A stretch of 37,956 nucleotides of DNA from an uncultured Bacteroidales bacterium (GCA_946617165.1 CAMOJP010000009.1:1-37956), one strand, 5' to 3'. Shown: positions 7,714-18,404, numbered from the stretch's first letter. Made by a program: numbers and translations. Notes: generated from the sequence alone by a model not told the origin.

Positions 7714-8469
7714 ATGATACAAGTTAAAAACATAGTTAAACAGTTTGAAGGAGTTACCGTGCTTAATAATATAAGTGCTGATTTTCGAGATGGCGAGGTG
7801 AACATGATTATCGGTCAGTCCGGTTCAGGAAAAACCGTACTTATGAAAACGATGCTGGGCTTACACATACCGGATGCGGGGCAGATATTATTGGAGGACA
7901 AAGACCTCGTCCGATTTAATGAGAGCCAGATGCGTCAATACCACCGTGAAGTGGGTACGCTCTTTCAAGGAGCTGCTTTGTTTGACTCTCAAACCGTATT
8001 GGAGAACGTTCTGTTCCCGTTGGAGATGTTTACCCGCCTTTCCGATGCCGAGATGCGCGAACGTGCAATCTTTTGTCTTCGCCGCGTCAACATGCCGGAG
8101 CATACGTTCAATCTTATGCCAAGTGAGATTAGCGGCGGTCAGCAGAAACGCGTTGCTATAGCACGTGCTATTGTTCTCAATCCTAAATACCTGTTCTGTG
8201 ATGAACCTAACTCCGGTTTGGATCCAAAGACAAGTCTCGTTATAGATAAGCTGATACAGGACATTACGCAGGAGTATAATATCTGCACTATTGTTAATTC
8301 TCATGACATGAACTCTATTATGGAGATAGGGGACAATATCATTTTCCTAAAAAACGGTATCAAAGAGTGGCAAGGTACGCGGCACGATATTTGTAATAGT
8401 AATAGTGAGGCGCTTGATGATTTTGTTTTTGCGAGCGAACTGTTCAAGAAATTAAAAGCAAAGGGTTAA
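7714..8469 (+). CDS. mlaF: MlaF-family ABC transporter ATP-binding protein
   Basis: Walker A GQSGSGKTVLMK; signature EISGGQQKRVAIARAI; follows mlaE by 1 nt. Confidence 0.88.
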   Translation: MIQVKNIVKQFEGVTVLNNISADFRDGEVNMIIGQSGSGKTVLMKTMLGLHIPDAGQILLEDKDLVRFNESQMRQYHREVGTLFQGAALFDSQTVLENVLFPLEMFTRLSDAEMRERAIFCLRRVNMPEHTFNLMPSEISGGQQKRVAIARAIVLNPKYLFCDEPNSGLDPKTSLVIDKLIQDITQEYNICTIVNSHDMNSIMEIGDNIIFLKNGIKEWQGTRHDICNSNSEALDDFVFASELFKKLKAKG

Positions 8470-8487
8470 TTTATAAATTCAAACAAT

Positions 8488-8832
8488 ATGAAAAAAGTGG
8501 TTTTGTTAATGGCCGTGATGGCATTGTCCGTATTAGGTGTTAAAGCACAGCAACCAGCTAAAGTTCCGGCCTACAAAGGTGTAATTGAGCGTGTACAACC
8601 TAATGGAGATACCCTGCAGATATATCTGCGTGGTGATGAAAGGATGCACTTCTCTATGACCTTGGATGGTTGGCAGATTAAAGAAAACGAATCCGGCTAT
8701 ATTTGCTATGCTCAGCAGAAACGTGATGGTTCTATTATCGCCAGTAAAAAAGTAGCGCATAATGAGGCAGACCGCACAAAATGTGAAAAACGGTGGCTCA
8801 AACGCAAAGGTATTAAAAAAGTTGTGGCATAA
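8488..8832 (+). CDS. Small secreted protein resembling the N-terminal propeptide region of the adjacent M6 protease
   Basis: Signal peptide; VPAYKGVIERVQPNGDTLQIYLRGDERMHFSMTLDGW parallels VPAYRGPMKHVQSDGTELTLYQHGDESFHYFTNESGQW of the next ORF. Confidence 0.75.
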   Translation: MKKVVLLMAVMALSVLGVKAQQPAKVPAYKGVIERVQPNGDTLQIYLRGDERMHFSMTLDGWQIKENESGYICYAQQKRDGSIIASKKVAHNEADRTKCEKRWLKRKGIKKVVA

Positions 8833-8844
8833 TAAGGTGAAAGC

Positions 8845-10437
8845 GTGAGAGGAATAGTTTGTACGATAGTAACTCTTTTGATGGGAGCAGTTGTATTAGC
8901 TGTTCCCGCCTATCGTGGTCCGATGAAACACGTGCAATCTGATGGCACGGAACTGACTCTTTATCAGCATGGTGATGAGTCTTTTCACTACTTTACCAAT
9001 GAATCCGGTCAGTGGCTTCAGGCAGACGAGAATGGCGATTATCGAATTATTCCCGCTTTGAGTGAGGAACAAATCCGGTTACGTCGTGCGGAAAGCGGAT
9101 TCGCTACCCGTGAGTTAAGAAGATCGCCCTCTGCTACTTCCGCAACAGGTGTGGACCGCGTGCTCTCTCCTCGCGGACCTGTGATATTGGTTAACTATAG
9201 TGATGTCCAATTCAAAAGTACATTATCTCAGATGCAAAACTGGGCGATGGGTTCAGGTTCTGTTCATGATTACTTTAACGACGTGTCCTACGGTCAGTAT
9301 GACCTGCAATTGGATGTTTTTGGTCCCGTGACACTAAACAAACCTTGTTCTTATTATGGTGAAGATCAAGGTGGTGAAGGGCAAGATGCTCATGCTAATG
9401 AATTAGTCGTTGAAGCGTGTAAATTGGCTATCGCCCAAGGTGCAGACTTTAGTGAGTATGATGACGATCAGGATGGTTACGTGGATTGGGTTGTGATAAT
9501 TTTTGCAGGCAAAGGGCAGGCGGATGGAGGTGCCAATTATACGATTTGGCCTCATCAATATGATTTGCACTACTCCGGTTCTGCTTTTAAACTGAATGGT
9601 AAAACGATAGACCATTACTGTATCCTCAACGAACTAAATGGTCAAACAGGAAATTTGGTAGGAATAGGAACTTTTGTTCATGAGTTTAGCCATATTATGG
9701 GTTTGCCGGATTTCTACGAAACAACAGGTAGTGGTACTTGGAAGACCTTAGGCATGTGGGATATTATGGATTATGGTCCATATAATAACGACGGCAATAC
9801 ACCTCCTGCATATTCTGCGTACGAACGTTGGTTTATGGGGTGGTTAAAACCTGTCTTACTTAAGAAAACCGCGACAGTGACACTTAACGATCTCAATAGA
9901 GAAAAGTCTGCCGGTTATATTACAGAGCGCGGACAAAGTATTAGCAATAGTTTGCGTCCTTATCCTACAACGTTTTATATGCTTGAGAATCGCCAACAAA
10001 AAGGTTGGGATACTTATCTGCCGGGACACGGGCTGTTGATTACCAAGATTAATTACAGTTACATGGGGTGGTGCTATAATAATGTCAATAATACCTCTTC
10101 TAAATTAGGAGTAGATATTGTTGAGGCGGATGGCTATGCTCCGTCCTATAGCAAATTGAATCCTGATAATGGTTATTTCGGTAAGCCGTCAGACGCTTAC
10201 CCCGCCGGAGCAACATCATTCACAGCCGTTCCTGCTTATCAGGTAACGAATATCACGGAACGCGGATCCAGGATTATATTTGATATCAACGGAGGCGGAG
10301 ATCCTATTCTTATTGAAGAATCTATAGAACAGACAGCAGCCTCAAAAAAGAGCAGCATTAAATGGTTGCGTAACGGACAAATCGTCATACAGCAGGGAGA
10401 TGAATTATATACAATACAAGGTAATCGAATTAACTGA
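8845..10437 (+). CDS. M6-family metalloprotease domain-containing protein (secreted)
   Basis: GTG start; signal peptide; zinc motif GTFVHEFSHIMGLPDFYE (HEXXHXXGXXD). Confidence 0.9.
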   Translation: MRGIVCTIVTLLMGAVVLAVPAYRGPMKHVQSDGTELTLYQHGDESFHYFTNESGQWLQADENGDYRIIPALSEEQIRLRRAESGFATRELRRSPSATSATGVDRVLSPRGPVILVNYSDVQFKSTLSQMQNWAMGSGSVHDYFNDVSYGQYDLQLDVFGPVTLNKPCSYYGEDQGGEGQDAHANELVVEACKLAIAQGADFSEYDDDQDGYVDWVVIIFAGKGQADGGANYTIWPHQYDLHYSGSAFKLNGKTIDHYCILNELNGQTGNLVGIGTFVHEFSHIMGLPDFYETTGSGTWKTLGMWDIMDYGPYNNDGNTPPAYSAYERWFMGWLKPVLLKKTATVTLNDLNREKSAGYITERGQSISNSLRPYPTTFYMLENRQQKGWDTYLPGHGLLITKINYSYMGWCYNNVNNTSSKLGVDIVEADGYAPSYSKLNPDNGYFGKPSDAYPAGATSFTAVPAYQVTNITERGSRIIFDINGGGDPILIEESIEQTAASKKSSIKWLRNGQIVIQQGDELYTIQGNRIN

Positions 10438-11198
10438 TGAAGATAATTTCTTATAATGTAAATGGTATCCGAAGTGCAATCGCCAAAGGCTTATTGGAGT
10501 GGTTGCATGAAGAAAATCCGGATGTGTTCTGCGTTCAAGAGAGTAAAGCACAACCGGATCAGATAGATGTGCTCACGATGCAATCTTTAGGATATCATAG
10601 CTACATTCACTCTGCGGTGAAGAAAGGATACTCCGGTGTATGTATCTTTTCCAAACAGGAATCGGACAAAGTAGTTGCCGGTATGGGTATCCCCCGTTAT
10701 GACAACGAAGGACGTGTGTTGCGAGCGGACTTTGGTGATATTACGGTGGTATGCGTATATATCCCAAGTGGTACTACCGGTGACGAAAGACAAGACTTTA
10801 AGATGGACTTCTTGGAAGACTTCATTAAATGGGTGACGAATTTGCGTAAGGAACGTGAGAATGTGATTGTCTGTGGCGACTATAACATATGTCACAAACC
10901 TATAGATATCAATCATCCAGAGCGTCAAATAGGTGTAAGTGGTTTTTTGCCGGAAGAGCGAGCTTGGATGGACAGATGGGAAGCCACCGGACTTGTGGAC
11001 TCTTTTAGAATGTTTGACTCTTCCCCCGAGAAATATAGCTGGTGGAGTTACCGTTTCGGTGCACGTGAACGCAACGCAGGATGGCGTATTGATTACGAGT
11101 GGGTAAGTGAGCCACTTAAAAATAGAGTACAATCTGCACGAATTTATAACGAGGTCGTTCATAGCGACCACTGCCCGGTTGGATTATGGATAAATTAA
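10437..11198 (+). CDS. xth: Exodeoxyribonuclease III
   Basis: [18 protein letters not shown]...[10 protein letters not shown]...[10 protein letters not shown]...[10 protein letters not shown]. Confidence 0.93.
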   Translation: MKIISYNVNGIRSAIAKGLLEWLHEENPDVFCVQESKAQPDQIDVLTMQSLGYHSYIHSAVKKGYSGVCIFSKQESDKVVAGMGIPRYDNEGRVLRADFGDITVVCVYIPSGTTGDERQDFKMDFLEDFIKWVTNLRKERENVIVCGDYNICHKPIDINHPERQIGVSGFLPEERAWMDRWEATGLVDSFRMFDSSPEKYSWWSYRFGARERNAGWRIDYEWVSEPLKNRVQSARIYNEVVHSDHCPVGLWIN

Positions 11199-11938
11199 GA
11201 ACCGAACACTTGTTTAAGAAATATGGTAAGCGTACCGTTGTAAATGACGTAAGCATCTACTTGGAGCAGGGCGAAATAGTTGGTTTGCTCGGTCCTAATG
11301 GCGCAGGTAAAACGACCACTTTCTACATGACAGTAGGGCTTATTACGGCAAATAGCGGTAAAATTTTCCTTAATGACCAGAATATTACAGACCTGCCGAT
11401 GTATCGTAGGGCGCAGTTAGGTATAGGTTATCTTCCGCAAGAGGCAAGTGTATTTAGAAAAATGTCCGTAGAGGATAATATTCGCGCGGTATTGGAGATG
11501 ACGAAATTCACCAAGGATTATCAAGAGCAGAAATTAGAGCAACTCATTCAGGAGTTTAATCTCAATCATGTTCGTCATAACTTGGGTGACCGATTGAGCG
11601 GTGGCGAACGCCGTCGTACTGAGATTGCCCGTTGCTTAGCCATTGAACCTAAATTTGTAATGCTTGACGAACCTTTTGCCGGTGTAGACCCAATTGCCGT
11701 ACAAGAGATACAAGATGTTGTTTGGCGTCTAAAGAGCAAGAACATTGGTATTTTGATAACCGATCACAACGTGGATGAGACCCTAATGATTACAGATCGC
11801 GCTTATCTGCTATTTGAGGGAAAGATTCTCTTTCATGGTACGCCGGAAGAATTGGCCGCTAATCCAATTGTCCGCAAAAATTATTTAGGTCGTGATTTTG
11901 AATTGAAGAAAAAGACCCATATCACAGCTAATGAGTAA
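11186..11938 (+). CDS. lptB: LPS export ABC transporter ATP-binding protein LptB
   Basis: [21 protein letters not shown]...[21 protein letters not shown]...[16 protein letters not shown]...[12 protein letters not shown]. Confidence 0.93.
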   Translation: MDKLRTEHLFKKYGKRTVVNDVSIYLEQGEIVGLLGPNGAGKTTTFYMTVGLITANSGKIFLNDQNITDLPMYRRAQLGIGYLPQEASVFRKMSVEDNIRAVLEMTKFTKDYQEQKLEQLIQEFNLNHVRHNLGDRLSGGERRRTEIARCLAIEPKFVMLDEPFAGVDPIAVQEIQDVVWRLKSKNIGILITDHNVDETLMITDRAYLLFEGKILFHGTPEELAANPIVRKNYLGRDFELKKKTHITANE

Positions 11939-12629
11939 TTTATATGTCATAATGCCTGTCAAGGATTCGCTTACTACGGCTCAGCAGGCTATCAATGCCA
12001 TTATAGAAAGTGGTCATACCCTTACGGTCTATGATGATAACTCTACACCTGAAAATGCTGCGTTGTTAGATGTGTGGAGTAGGAAACAAGGCTTCGAGGT
12101 CATCCATTTATGTGATAAGACGAATCATCCCTCACCAAACTACCGATGGATATTGATTGAAGCTCAGCGAAAATGTATAGAGAATGGACAACATCTAATC
12201 ATTGTGGAAAGTGACGTCATCGTAGCTCCCAAAACCATAGATACGTTATTGGAAGCCGTCTCATCCCGAGAGGTAGGTATGGTGGCAGCAGTTACACATA
12301 GTGTAGATGGTGATATAAATTTCCCTTACGAATATGCTCGTCGTATCAAAAAGGATGGATTATGCCGTAAACGATTCTCCTTCTGTTGTACGCTGCTAAC
12401 GAATTCCTTTCTGCATGCTTATGACTTTGAACAACTGAATCCGGAGAAAAATTGGTATGATGTACATATAAGTCATATGTCCGTTAATTTGGGTTTTGAG
12501 AATATCTTACAGGTTAGCAATCCAGTGATTCATAAACCACATTCCTCTCGTCCGTGGAAGCAACTCAAATATACTAATCCGTTTCTATATTACTGGCGTA
12601 AGTTTACAACTCGAAAAGACCGTATATGA
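11931..12629 (+). CDS. Glycosyltransferase (GT-A/GT2-like)
   Basis: [45 protein letters not shown]...[15 protein letters not shown]. Confidence 0.75.
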   Translation: MSNLYVIMPVKDSLTTAQQAINAIIESGHTLTVYDDNSTPENAALLDVWSRKQGFEVIHLCDKTNHPSPNYRWILIEAQRKCIENGQHLIIVESDVIVAPKTIDTLLEAVSSREVGMVAAVTHSVDGDINFPYEYARRIKKDGLCRKRFSFCCTLLTNSFLHAYDFEQLNPEKNWYDVHISHMSVNLGFENILQVSNPVIHKPHSSRPWKQLKYTNPFLYYWRKFTTRKDRI

Positions 12630-14038
12630 ATGCTCTTGTCTCAGTCATAGTTCCGGCTTATAATGCATCTGCTTGGATAGAGGAGGCTCTACTATCTATT
12701 ATAGAGTCTGACTATCGTCCGATTGAAGTTATTGTGATGGATGACGGAAGCAAGGATGATACCCTCTCTAAGGTGGAAGCTTTTGCCGCTCAACATGATG
12801 AAGTAAGAGCATATAGTCAATCGAATAGCGGCCCGTCTGCAGCACGCAATCATGCGATACGACTAAGTCATGGGAAATATATTCTACCCGTAGATGCAGA
12901 CAATAAGGTGGATAGCCGCTACATCAGTGAGGCAGTAGCAGTCCTGGAGTCTCGGCAAGAGGTGAAGGTCGTAAGCTGTCGCGCAGATTTCTTTGGAGAT
13001 AAGACAGGAGAGTGGAAGGTGCCTCCGTTCAGTAAGCAGCTTTTAGCTCGTAAGAATATGATAGATACTTGTGCCATGTATCGCCGAAGTGATTATGATG
13101 AGACTTCCGGATATATGGAACATTGTGTGGCCCGTGAGGACTGGGATTTTTGGCTATCAATGTTTGAACGGGGTGGAGAGTTTGTCCGCCTGCCTGATAT
13201 TCGTTTGCACTATCGGGTACGTAAAGGCTCGAAGCGAGAAACTGATCGGAACTTGAAACATCAAGTAGTAGATAGTATCAATGCCCGTCATGGCGCATAC
13301 GTGGAGCGGTATTTAGGCGGTCCGCTACATTATCATCGCTCTTGGAGCAGATTTATCAATTTATTCCGAACGGTGAGACAAGTAGGTGTTTTCACACGGT
13401 GGTTAGACGGCGAAATCTTTTTTGCACGGCGTAATACCTTACGCAGAATTGATAATGTTGTGGTCAAACAATTTGCAACCCCCACATTATTGCGTGGTAT
13501 ATGGTATGGATTATTCGGTAAAACTAAAGCTCGTCGTAGTTATGAGTATGCGATGCGTATGGAAGGTTTAACACCTAAACCGATAGCCTATCGCGAGGTA
13601 CGGATAGCCGGTGTATTGCGTGAGAGCTGGTACGCTTCCAGGGAATCTGAATGTAGTTATACTTTTAACGACCTGATAAGTGCTCCTCAATTTCCTCATC
13701 GCGAGAATATATTGGAATCCATCGGTCGTTTTACCGCTACGTTGCACCAATCCGGTATATTGCATCGCGATTATTCGGGCGGTAATATCCTTTTCAATGA
13801 AGATGGAAGTCGTGTGGAAGTAATCGACCTTAATCGAATTAAATTCTACAATAAACTTAGCCAAAAGCAGCGACTTCGGAACTTCGAACGGCTGAACATT
13901 GACCGTGACGCTTTATACACAATTGTGAGTGCTTATGCAGATGCTATGAACGAAGATGCAGAATACGACTGCAATTATGTTATCAATCACCGCTGGTATA
14001 AGCATGTCAAACAAGGCATAACGCATTTAGATGACTAA
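12626..14038 (+). CDS. GT2 glycosyltransferase fused to C-terminal lipopolysaccharide kinase-like (WaaP/InaA/Kdo-kinase type) domain
   Basis: N-term VSVIVPAYNASAWIEEALLSIIESDYRPIEVIVMDDGSKDDT; C-term LHRDYSGGNILFNEDGSRVEVIDLNRIKF (HRDxxxxN and DLN kinase motifs). Confidence 0.85.
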   Translation: MNALVSVIVPAYNASAWIEEALLSIIESDYRPIEVIVMDDGSKDDTLSKVEAFAAQHDEVRAYSQSNSGPSAARNHAIRLSHGKYILPVDADNKVDSRYISEAVAVLESRQEVKVVSCRADFFGDKTGEWKVPPFSKQLLARKNMIDTCAMYRRSDYDETSGYMEHCVAREDWDFWLSMFERGGEFVRLPDIRLHYRVRKGSKRETDRNLKHQVVDSINARHGAYVERYLGGPLHYHRSWSRFINLFRTVRQVGVFTRWLDGEIFFARRNTLRRIDNVVVKQFATPTLLRGIWYGLFGKTKARRSYEYAMRMEGLTPKPIAYREVRIAGVLRESWYASRESECSYTFNDLISAPQFPHRENILESIGRFTATLHQSGILHRDYSGGNILFNEDGSRVEVIDLNRIKFYNKLSQKQRLRNFERLNIDRDALYTIVSAYADAMNEDAEYDCNYVINHRWYKHVKQGITHLDD

Positions 14039-15326
14039 ATTTGAGACATATCAATCCACGCTGGGACGCATTAATTATGTGCTCTTCTTAATAGCCGTAG
14101 CATCACTTCCTTTCCCGCAAATAGTAGAACGTTATGCTTTAGTTGCATGGTTGATAGGCTGGGTGTTAGAGTTGCGGTGGCTTAAGGTTAAAGATTATCA
14201 ACTGTCAGTTAGCAATTTGCGCCTTTCTTGTCCGCTATTATTATTTGGTATATGGTATGTTTGGCGGGCTCTATCCGGTTTATGGAGTCCCGATCAGCAT
14301 GCCTGGAGTTTTATGATGGAGCGTTATCTGATGTTTGGATTGCTTGTCCCTGTAGCTATATATGGTGTGAACGAGTGTTATGATTGGCGTATGATAGGTA
14401 AGGTGTTGGTTATCAGTTGTGCGGCTGCACTCCCCTTTTATATATTACTGATGACGGCGTTATACTATCATCCGGATTGGGCGTTTGCGATGGGCTATAA
14501 AGAGTGGATAGGTGAAGGTATCAACTGGTGGGATTGCTTCGTGGTGAATAGTTCTTTTATCAAGCATCGTCTATTTTTATGCACGATAGAAATCATTGCA
14601 GCCGTTGTCGCAACTCAGATATGGCAGGGTAAACCTCATATATGGTTACCTATAGTACTAACAATGTTGAGTTTGATAGTCTTTACAGGTTCCCGACAGA
14701 GTATATTAACTTTAGCTGCAGTAATAATAATTTATGCAATCCTACATATTAAAGGTCGTTACCGTTGGCTATATGGCGCAGGAATAGTAATAACCGGACT
14801 ATGTATTGGCATTGCTATCTTGTTTATGCATCCGCGTATGCGTGCTATGTTAGCTGATGGGATTTCTTTGGAACAATTGCAGGTACACGAGCCGCGTGTT
14901 GGCATATGGAATATTGCGCTTAGCAGCCCTAAAGATTATGTTTGGTTTGGTTTAGGAGGCGGTCAAAGTCATGCATATATGATGGCTAAATACGATGAAT
15001 ATCAAATGGGATACTTCAAATACAAGCAATATCACGTCCACAATCAGTACTTAGAAGAATGGATTGAATTAGGGATATTCGGAGTGATATTTTTTGTGAT
15101 TGCTTGGATATCAATTATCTATTGTTCCCGTGGAATTGGGCGGCAGACAGCAATCTATTTTGTAACGATTTGTATGCTTTGTATGCTAACTGATTGCCTT
15201 TGGGGCAAGTTCGATGGTATTGCAATATGGGCGGTGCTAATGCTCTACATCTATCTTCAATCCCGTGCTGATCATTTAGAGCAGAGCCGGGATAATATCG
15301 CTTCGCAGCAGGAAAGTATATCTTGA
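14031..15326 (+). CDS. O-antigen ligase/polymerase family membrane protein (Wzy_C)
   Basis: Multi-TM protein; TGSRQSILTLAA; VHNQYLEEWIELGIFGVIFFV. Confidence 0.85.
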   Translation: MTKFETYQSTLGRINYVLFLIAVASLPFPQIVERYALVAWLIGWVLELRWLKVKDYQLSVSNLRLSCPLLLFGIWYVWRALSGLWSPDQHAWSFMMERYLMFGLLVPVAIYGVNECYDWRMIGKVLVISCAAALPFYILLMTALYYHPDWAFAMGYKEWIGEGINWWDCFVVNSSFIKHRLFLCTIEIIAAVVATQIWQGKPHIWLPIVLTMLSLIVFTGSRQSILTLAAVIIIYAILHIKGRYRWLYGAGIVITGLCIGIAILFMHPRMRAMLADGISLEQLQVHEPRVGIWNIALSSPKDYVWFGLGGGQSHAYMMAKYDEYQMGYFKYKQYHVHNQYLEEWIELGIFGVIFFVIAWISIIYCSRGIGRQTAIYFVTICMLCMLTDCLWGKFDGIAIWAVLMLYIYLQSRADHLEQSRDNIASQQESIS

Positions 15327-15727
15327 TAGGCGGACTCAAAGTCACCTGTATACCACGGGTCTGCTACATCTCTATTTTCGTTTATCCAATCCATCATTAA
15401 GGAGACTTTATGCATGCTGTCTTCGCCGATAATGCGTGATAGCCATCGTAAATTGGAGTGGTCAGCGCATATGATGTAATCATAATCAAGATAGTCTTTT
15501 TGTGTTATCAGGCGTGCGGCGTGGAAATCGAACGGAATACCTTTCTCCCGTAGTTTACGTTTAGCAGGAGGATAGATATCATTCCCTATCTCCTCTGTGG
15601 ACACCGCAGCTGAGTCAATTTGAAACGTGTCTCTTAAACCATTTTTGTGGCAAAGGTGCTTCAAAATAAACTCTGCCATAACTGATCTGCATATATTACC
15701 GTGACAAATAAATAAAATCCTAGTCAT
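15272..15727 (-). CDS. Low-molecular-weight protein-tyrosine phosphatase
   Basis: MTRILFICHGNICRSVMAEFI (CX5R P-loop); VADPWYTGDFESAYQDI (DPWY). Internal ATG chosen over the 15757 ORF start. Confidence 0.9.
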   Translation of the reverse strand: MTRILFICHGNICRSVMAEFILKHLCHKNGLRDTFQIDSAAVSTEEIGNDIYPPAKRKLREKGIPFDFHAARLITQKDYLDYDYIICADHSNLRWLSRIIGEDSMHKVSLMMDWINENRDVADPWYTGDFESAYQDILSCCEAILSRLCSK

Positions 15728-15729
15728 TT

Positions 15730-16602
15730 TTATTTGCTGTTGCGTGAAAACTTCCATCTGTTATGAGACCAGAGCCACTGTTCGGGTTGTTCGATGATAT
15801 TTTTTTCGAGTCGGCGTGCGAACTGCTCGGTGATATAGTTCTCGGGCGTGTTCGGTGCATCGTCGGTAATTAAGTCCACCCGCGCCACATAATGTCCGCG
15901 TTTTGGACAGGTCATGTGGACATAAGTTACGACATAGTCAAATTTTTTAGCCAATAACTCACCTCCGTCTAAGAAGGCAGTATCTTGATGTAGAAATGTA
16001 GTCCAATAGTGGGCATTGCGGGGAGTCGGTTTCTGGTCGGATATGAGTCCGAGCGTGAAATGAGCATCAACTTTCTTGAGTTGAACTAAATGGCGCAGCA
16101 GATTGTTTTTCTCAATCCCGCTATTGGCTCCACTACGCTTTTCCCGTACGGCTATCATCGCCTTGTCCGAACTGGAACTTTTGAGTTTGCGGTACACGTT
16201 GTAATGCTGCATTTCCGGACGTTTGAACCGATGTTGCACCTCTGCTGTCCATTCCCAGTTCCCGAGATGACCAAGCATGAAGATGACACCTCCTTTGCGC
16301 TGTGCCCATTGTTCCACTTTGTCCACGTTAATTGATTCGAAATGCTTGAGCATATCTTGTTCTGTGGCACGGTAGGACCAGATAACTTCGGCAAAAATAT
16401 CTACGAGGTGATGGTAATAGCGTTTTTCTATTACCTTGCGCTCTGTGTTCGATTTATCTGGAAAACTGAGACGGAGATTTTTACGAACGATCTTTTTGCG
16501 ATACCCAAGAATGTAGTACATAAGCGGATAAGTAAAAATATCGCCGAGGAAATAAAGTACCCGTAGCGGCAAGAGGCTTAATATGGATATGCAGAATTTC
16601 AT
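15730..16602 (-). CDS. LpxL/HtrB-family lipid A acyltransferase
   Basis: GGVIFMLGHLGNWEW (HX4D/E variant), ...NIIEQPEQWLWSHNRWK. Confidence 0.88.
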   Translation of the reverse strand: MKFCISILSLLPLRVLYFLGDIFTYPLMYYILGYRKKIVRKNLRLSFPDKSNTERKVIEKRYYHHLVDIFAEVIWSYRATEQDMLKHFESINVDKVEQWAQRKGGVIFMLGHLGNWEWTAEVQHRFKRPEMQHYNVYRKLKSSSSDKAMIAVREKRSGANSGIEKNNLLRHLVQLKKVDAHFTLGLISDQKPTPRNAHYWTTFLHQDTAFLDGGELLAKKFDYVVTYVHMTCPKRGHYVARVDLITDDAPNTPENYITEQFARRLEKNIIEQPEQWLWSHNRWKFSRNSK

Positions 16603-18404
16603 TGTTTAGTGAGTTGAGTCATTATATATTGTGTAAAAGCTTTTGCTTTGTATGTTCGGTCAGCAGAAGGACTGCTTTCCAGGATGGGCTTGTCCACCAC
16701 AGCATCAATAATAGTAGTTCCTGTAGAATCAATAAAGGCGAAACCATCCACAAAATGATAATAGGCAAAGGCATTGTTTTTAGAGGCCAAAATATCTTTG
16801 GCAAATACAAAATCCGATGCGTCAAGATGCATTTGGTGTAGCAATGTCGGCACCCAATCAATCTGTGAACAAAGAGTTGATATTACACGTGGCTCTTTGA
16901 CTGCTCCTCCGGTAAAAATGATAGGGATACGATAACGAAGTGTGTCGTAATTGGTGATGCCTTCAGGATATGGATAACCATGATCTGCGACAAGGACAAC
17001 CAATGTGCTGTCCCATGCCGGACTAGTTCTCAACGTATCCACAAATGCTCCGAGGCAGCTGTCGGTATAGGCTATAGAATTGAGATAAGAGTGCGAGTAA
17101 TGATGATAATCGACCTCAAAAGGTTCATGTGATGAGAGACTAAGGACTACGTTGAAAGTCCGTTCATCCGTTACTTGGCGTTGAACAATATCGTGTGCAG
17201 CGTAGTCAAAGAGTATATGATCCGGCACACCCCATTTGCTCATTCGTTGTGACATTGGGAAATCGTGGTCGCAAACACGTTGCTCAAACCCACCAGTGAC
17301 TAAATATGAGCGCATATTGGTGAAGTCTTCATCTCCGCCATAGTAAAACTTGAGGTTATACCCATTGGCTTTGAGTACTTGTCCGACTTGTGGCAATTGT
17401 TGTGATTTTGATGGAATCATCATGACAGAAGCATTCGCGCATCCGGGGAAGGCTCCAAGTACGGCCATCACACCGCGATCCGTCCGATAACTATTCGCAA
17501 AAGCTCGATTGAAAAATACTCCTTCTTTTGCGAGGTTTTGCATGTTGGGCATTACGTCCCACGCATTGGATGAAAAGCTTTCGAGAATACAAAGCACGAT
17601 ATTCGGGCGAGTGGTTGTGAGAAGTGGTTCTGTTGTGACGCAAGAGTCGCCTAACATACGCTTAACATATGCTGCGCATTCGTCATCAGACATATAGGTA
17701 TATCGCTTGGTATCCAATCTGTTTTCTGAGAGTGATTCTACTATATTGAAAATAGGATTAATTGCTGCCAGATTAAGCATTCGATTGTCGGAGTAATAGA
17801 CTCGCCCTGTGTTCATTGTAGAGACGGTAAAACTTCCACGAATAGGAAGAAAAAGTAAGGCAGTCAGCACAACCATTACAACCGTTGCCGTTATCTTTCT
17901 TTTGATACTCATGTGCTGTGCAGGCTCTTTATGAAGCAAATATCGATAAACGAACCACCAGCCTGTGAAAAGTAGTGCAAAAGCTAGCGCTCCCAAGCTC
18001 CACAACCACCACGGCGCACAGGCCAGAACTTCTTTGGGTGATTGAAGGTATGCAAAGAGGTCTTTATCCAGGTGATATCCCCAACTAGGGAATGCCCCAT
18101 TATCACCAAGAACGACCCATAAAGAGATAGTGAGTAGTATGCCTGTGACGACATCAGTTATTTTTTCTATTATAGACCATTTTACCCATATGCTTGCAAC
18201 GAGCAAAAGGCCGAAGATAATAGTTATATATGCCGCGGTTGACAAGTCCAATGGTAAGCCGTGCCACGGAACAAGAAACCAGTCTGACCACGAGACTTCG
18301 CCCAATAAACTATGTTGGCATAGCATGAAAAGCGGCTTCTGTACAATGAAGAACACTATCCAAAATAGATAATATGTGAAGAATAACTGTATTCTATCTT
18401 TCAT
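16599..18404 (-). CDS. LTA synthase/sulfatase-family membrane enzyme
   Basis: N-terminal TMs, then NIVLCILESFSSNAW...SYRTDRGVMAVLGAFPG...VVLVADHGYPYPEG. Confidence 0.85.
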   Translation of the reverse strand: MKDRIQLFFTYYLFWIVFFIVQKPLFMLCQHSLLGEVSWSDWFLVPWHGLPLDLSTAAYITIIFGLLLVASIWVKWSIIEKITDVVTGILLTISLWVVLGDNGAFPSWGYHLDKDLFAYLQSPKEVLACAPWWLWSLGALAFALLFTGWWFVYRYLLHKEPAQHMSIKRKITATVVMVVLTALLFLPIRGSFTVSTMNTGRVYYSDNRMLNLAAINPIFNIVESLSENRLDTKRYTYMSDDECAAYVKRMLGDSCVTTEPLLTTTRPNIVLCILESFSSNAWDVMPNMQNLAKEGVFFNRAFANSYRTDRGVMAVLGAFPGCANASVMMIPSKSQQLPQVGQVLKANGYNLKFYYGGDEDFTNMRSYLVTGGFEQRVCDHDFPMSQRMSKWGVPDHILFDYAAHDIVQRQVTDERTFNVVLSLSSHEPFEVDYHHYSHSYLNSIAYTDSCLGAFVDTLRTSPAWDSTLVVLVADHGYPYPEGITNYDTLRYRIPIIFTGGAVKEPRVISTLCSQIDWVPTLLHQMHLDASDFVFAKDILASKNNAFAYYHFVDGFAFIDSTGTTIIDAVVDKPILESSPSADRTYKAKAFTQYIMTQLTKQ

